Positions 7,001 to 7,408 of a DNA stretch of 7,408 nt are shown here, piece by piece. Source of the stretch: Clostridia bacterium (GTDB lineage Bacteria > Bacillota > Clostridia > HGM11327); NCBI GenBank assembly GCA_017935525.1, contig JAGBHJ010000155.1:1-7408 (forward strand). Direction: 5' to 3'. Every line of letters begins with the position of its first letter. The stretch's first letter is position 1. Below the pieces are notes generated by a model. The model saw only the letters and a program-made list of their open reading frames with translations. It ran no database searches and had not been told where the DNA came from. The position numbers and the translations under genes are program-made.

Positions 7001-7408
7001 GACAGACTGCCCCCTACGGAACAGTCATCGCCGCTCCCGCTGACCCCACAAAGCCCAATACCGCACAGTACACCTATGCTTTTGAAGGCTGGGAGAATTA
7101 CAGCCAGGGTATAACGCTGACGAGCAATAAGGCGTTTTACGCTATCTTTGACGTAACGGTAAATAAATACACCTATGAATTCAGGGACCATGATTACAGG
7201 CTTGTAAGCCGTGTGACTGCGGATTACGGCACAGTTGTTGCGGCGCCTGCCGAGGCACCCTCAAGACAGGGCTTTAAGTTTGTTGGATGGAGTGGCTTTG
7301 TAAGCGGTATGGAGCTGACAGAGGACATGGTGTTTGTAGCAGAGTATGAGATACTCCCCACACCTACGCCCACGCCTACGCCTACACCGACGCCCACGCC
7401 CACGCCCA
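4057..7408 (+). CDS. Secreted transglutaminase-like / BspA-LRR / Listeria-Bacteroides repeat surface protein, 5' part
   Basis: The frame is open from 4057 to the window end (1117 codons) and continues beyond it. Residues 1-30 are a signal peptide: RK at 2-3, a hydrophobic core, and AHA before E31. Residues 100-290 hold a transglutaminase-like domain with the upstream FRNDNPQYYWL segment and the triad C212 (AVCEGYA), H242 (GHSWNMV) and D258 (HWVDVTWDDP). All three residues are present, so a cysteine peptidase or transglutaminase activity is plausible. Residues 309-448 are a beta-rich segment I cannot assign. Residues 454-605 form a BspA-type leucine-rich domain (VTEIKDNAF, VKTIGNNAF, SVDGVLFSADGKALIKYP). 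Residues 609-1097 are seven Listeria-Bacteroides repeats. Residues 1101-1117 are alternating Pro-Thr, a wall-spanning or linker sequence. An anchor, dockerin or further domain may follow outside the window. Own promoter and strong ribosome binding site. The likely role is extracellular binding and processing of proteins or peptides; the target is unknown. Confidence 0.88.
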   Translation, partial: MRKLLTALATVFLLMATVFGFGVAADVAHAETVYNGYGYSTITDPSQKTMYEELSAKSEDTHISGEDVEIMEFDTGDGKINHAVAFDYDFASAGLTLQQAQSVWATFRNDNPQYYWLSGTLIYSPTHLFIVCDSEYASASERARCNAIIASEVARYTSLTAGLSTKLDKALAVHDDICNRIAYAYKADGITPSDDAFAHNVMGVFENRSAVCEGYAKAYQLIMTELGIDSIYVTGISRGVGHSWNMVKLDDGLWHWVDVTWDDPVNIAGYIHQYFGLSRTEFASDHTPNTSTPAPDGFMDYLYPLPTVSDQSISLTKLYKDGSYVGCYDSVSSALAGITDANGSYKIELLTTTAPHKIGGAMPKAKRIDFVSADNYGAVLTLNADVTFDGNVGFERVSLMTTNGYGINVGGNTVYVGKGFVPGDVVFKGGCTVEFTQGVDTVRNSDVKCFPEAKRVKLPSSVSLLGNQTFVDNTALEYIEVADGNRYYKSVDGVLFSADGKALIKYPSSMAGASYSVPHGVTEIKDNAFYGVRNLTKVVIPYGVKTIGNNAFAQSTSLTAVYAPSTVTQVGTENPFANSPALQLYCPATSAIYSYATGKGVTAVATDEFTYVFVDDDEQTVIFQMTDYAGSTVILPADPAKAADAVYTYTFVGWTGEPDGMILTANVTFTAKYDKTEREYRVIFLKPDGTTLEEKIYKSTEAVVFPVEAPAKAATAQYTFTFKEWRADVALNDGKPVADTTFTPVYTETLNKYMYVFCDDDGQILYGPFEADYGTVIVLPQPPEDVVTKEEIISFVNWIGYTDGMTLTADVEFTANYKTEARRYKYVFYDDDGTTVLEQGELEYGEEIPKPSIDPTKGGNGIVEYTFVGWEGYNDNMQISEDVSFVAIYVEYTDKLKYEFKDHDGRVVASGYVEPTQPVPAPDESPIRNSTEQFKYTFIGWDGYTEGMTITENTVFVAKYKEEVRNYTFIFYADDRTTELFRQTAPYGTVIAAPADPTKPNTAQYTYAFEGWENYSQGITLTSNKAFYAIFDVTVNKYTYEFRDHDYRLVSRVTADYGTVVAAPAEAPSRQGFKFVGWSGFVSGMELTEDMVFVAEYEILPTPTPTPTPTPTPTPTP
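5881..7347 (+). repeat. Seven protein-level tandem repeats (Listeria-Bacteroides / InlB B-repeat-like)
   Basis: Residues 609-1097 of the surface protein contain seven copies. Aligning the conserved Phe of the first strand (F613, F684, F757, F828, F900, F971, F1042) gives spacings of 71, 73, 71, 72, 71 and 71 residues. Each copy reads roughly Y-x-Y/F-x-F-x-D-x-D-G, then a G-T-V or similar strand, then FxGWxGYxxGMxLTxxVxFxAxY. The second copy is degenerate: EW replaces GW and the GM element is lost. DNA identity between copies looks low by eye, so the array seems old rather than recently duplicated. Such repeats are small beta-grasp-like modules in Gram-positive surface proteins, thought to act as stalks or adhesive spacers. 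Confidence 0.85.
7357..7408 (+). repeat. Pro-Thr linker encoded by 6-base tandem repeats
   Basis: Codons 1101-1117 alternate Pro and Thr (17 residues seen, continuing past the window). The DNA is a CCN-ACN hexamer array with varying third bases. Such linkers are extended and often O-glycosylated or wall-spanning in Gram-positive exported proteins. Because the unit is six bases, slippage would change the length without shifting the frame. Confidence 0.9.

Noticed and set aside
6304..7191. Open reading frame of 295 codons on the - strand, opposite the repeat region
   Set aside because: It mirrors the codon periodicity of the conserved repeat array on the + strand; the translation is Val/Cys/Leu-rich without motifs. 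A similar 245-codon frame opposite 4981-5718 is rejected for the same reason.

Overview
The window looks like chromosomal DNA of an anaerobic Gram-positive bacterium of the class Clostridia, possibly an uncultured gut member of the Ruminococcaceae/Oscillospiraceae type. The grounds are strong AGGAGG-type ribosome binding sites, an extended -10 promoter, roughly balanced base composition by eye, and a secreted transglutaminase/BspA-LRR/repeat protein with a Pro-Thr linker. The taxonomic placement is inference. All supported genes lie on the + strand. I found no RNA genes, insertion sequences, CRISPR arrays or phage genes.

Region 1 (1-3880) is a tight set of four genes with intergenic gaps of 25, 10 and 3 bases, ending at a clear intrinsic terminator (3837-3880). 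In order they are: the C-terminal part of an Amidohydro_2-type metal-dependent hydrolase (cut by the window start), a xylose-isomerase-like TIM-barrel sugar isomerase/epimerase, a DUF6807 (PmoA-like) protein, and a serine hydrolase of the class C beta-lactamase/esterase family. None of the last three has a signal peptide, so they probably act in the cytoplasm. Together they look like a catabolic cassette for an esterified, lactonised or otherwise unusual sugar or sugar acid. No gene names the substrate, so the pathway is a hypothesis.

Region 2 (3881-4056) is intergenic. It holds a promoter (TTGATT, 17 bases, TATAAT preceded by TG), a predicted start near 4008, a small hairpin with a C(UACG)G tetraloop almost at the 5' end of the transcript, an A-rich leader and a strong Shine-Dalgarno sequence.

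Region 3 (4057-7408) is one long reading frame that runs off the window end (1117 codons visible). It encodes a secreted protein built as: signal peptide, transglutaminase-like Cys-His-Asp domain, an unassigned beta-rich segment, a BspA-type leucine-rich repeat domain, seven Listeria-Bacteroides (InlB B-repeat-like) repeats of 71-73 residues, and the start of a Pro-Thr linker. It is transcribed separately from the cassette and is probably a cell-surface or extracellular protein. The most unusual points are the unidentified C-terminal extension of the amidohydrolase, the composition of the four-gene cassette, and the mosaic surface protein with one unassigned domain.
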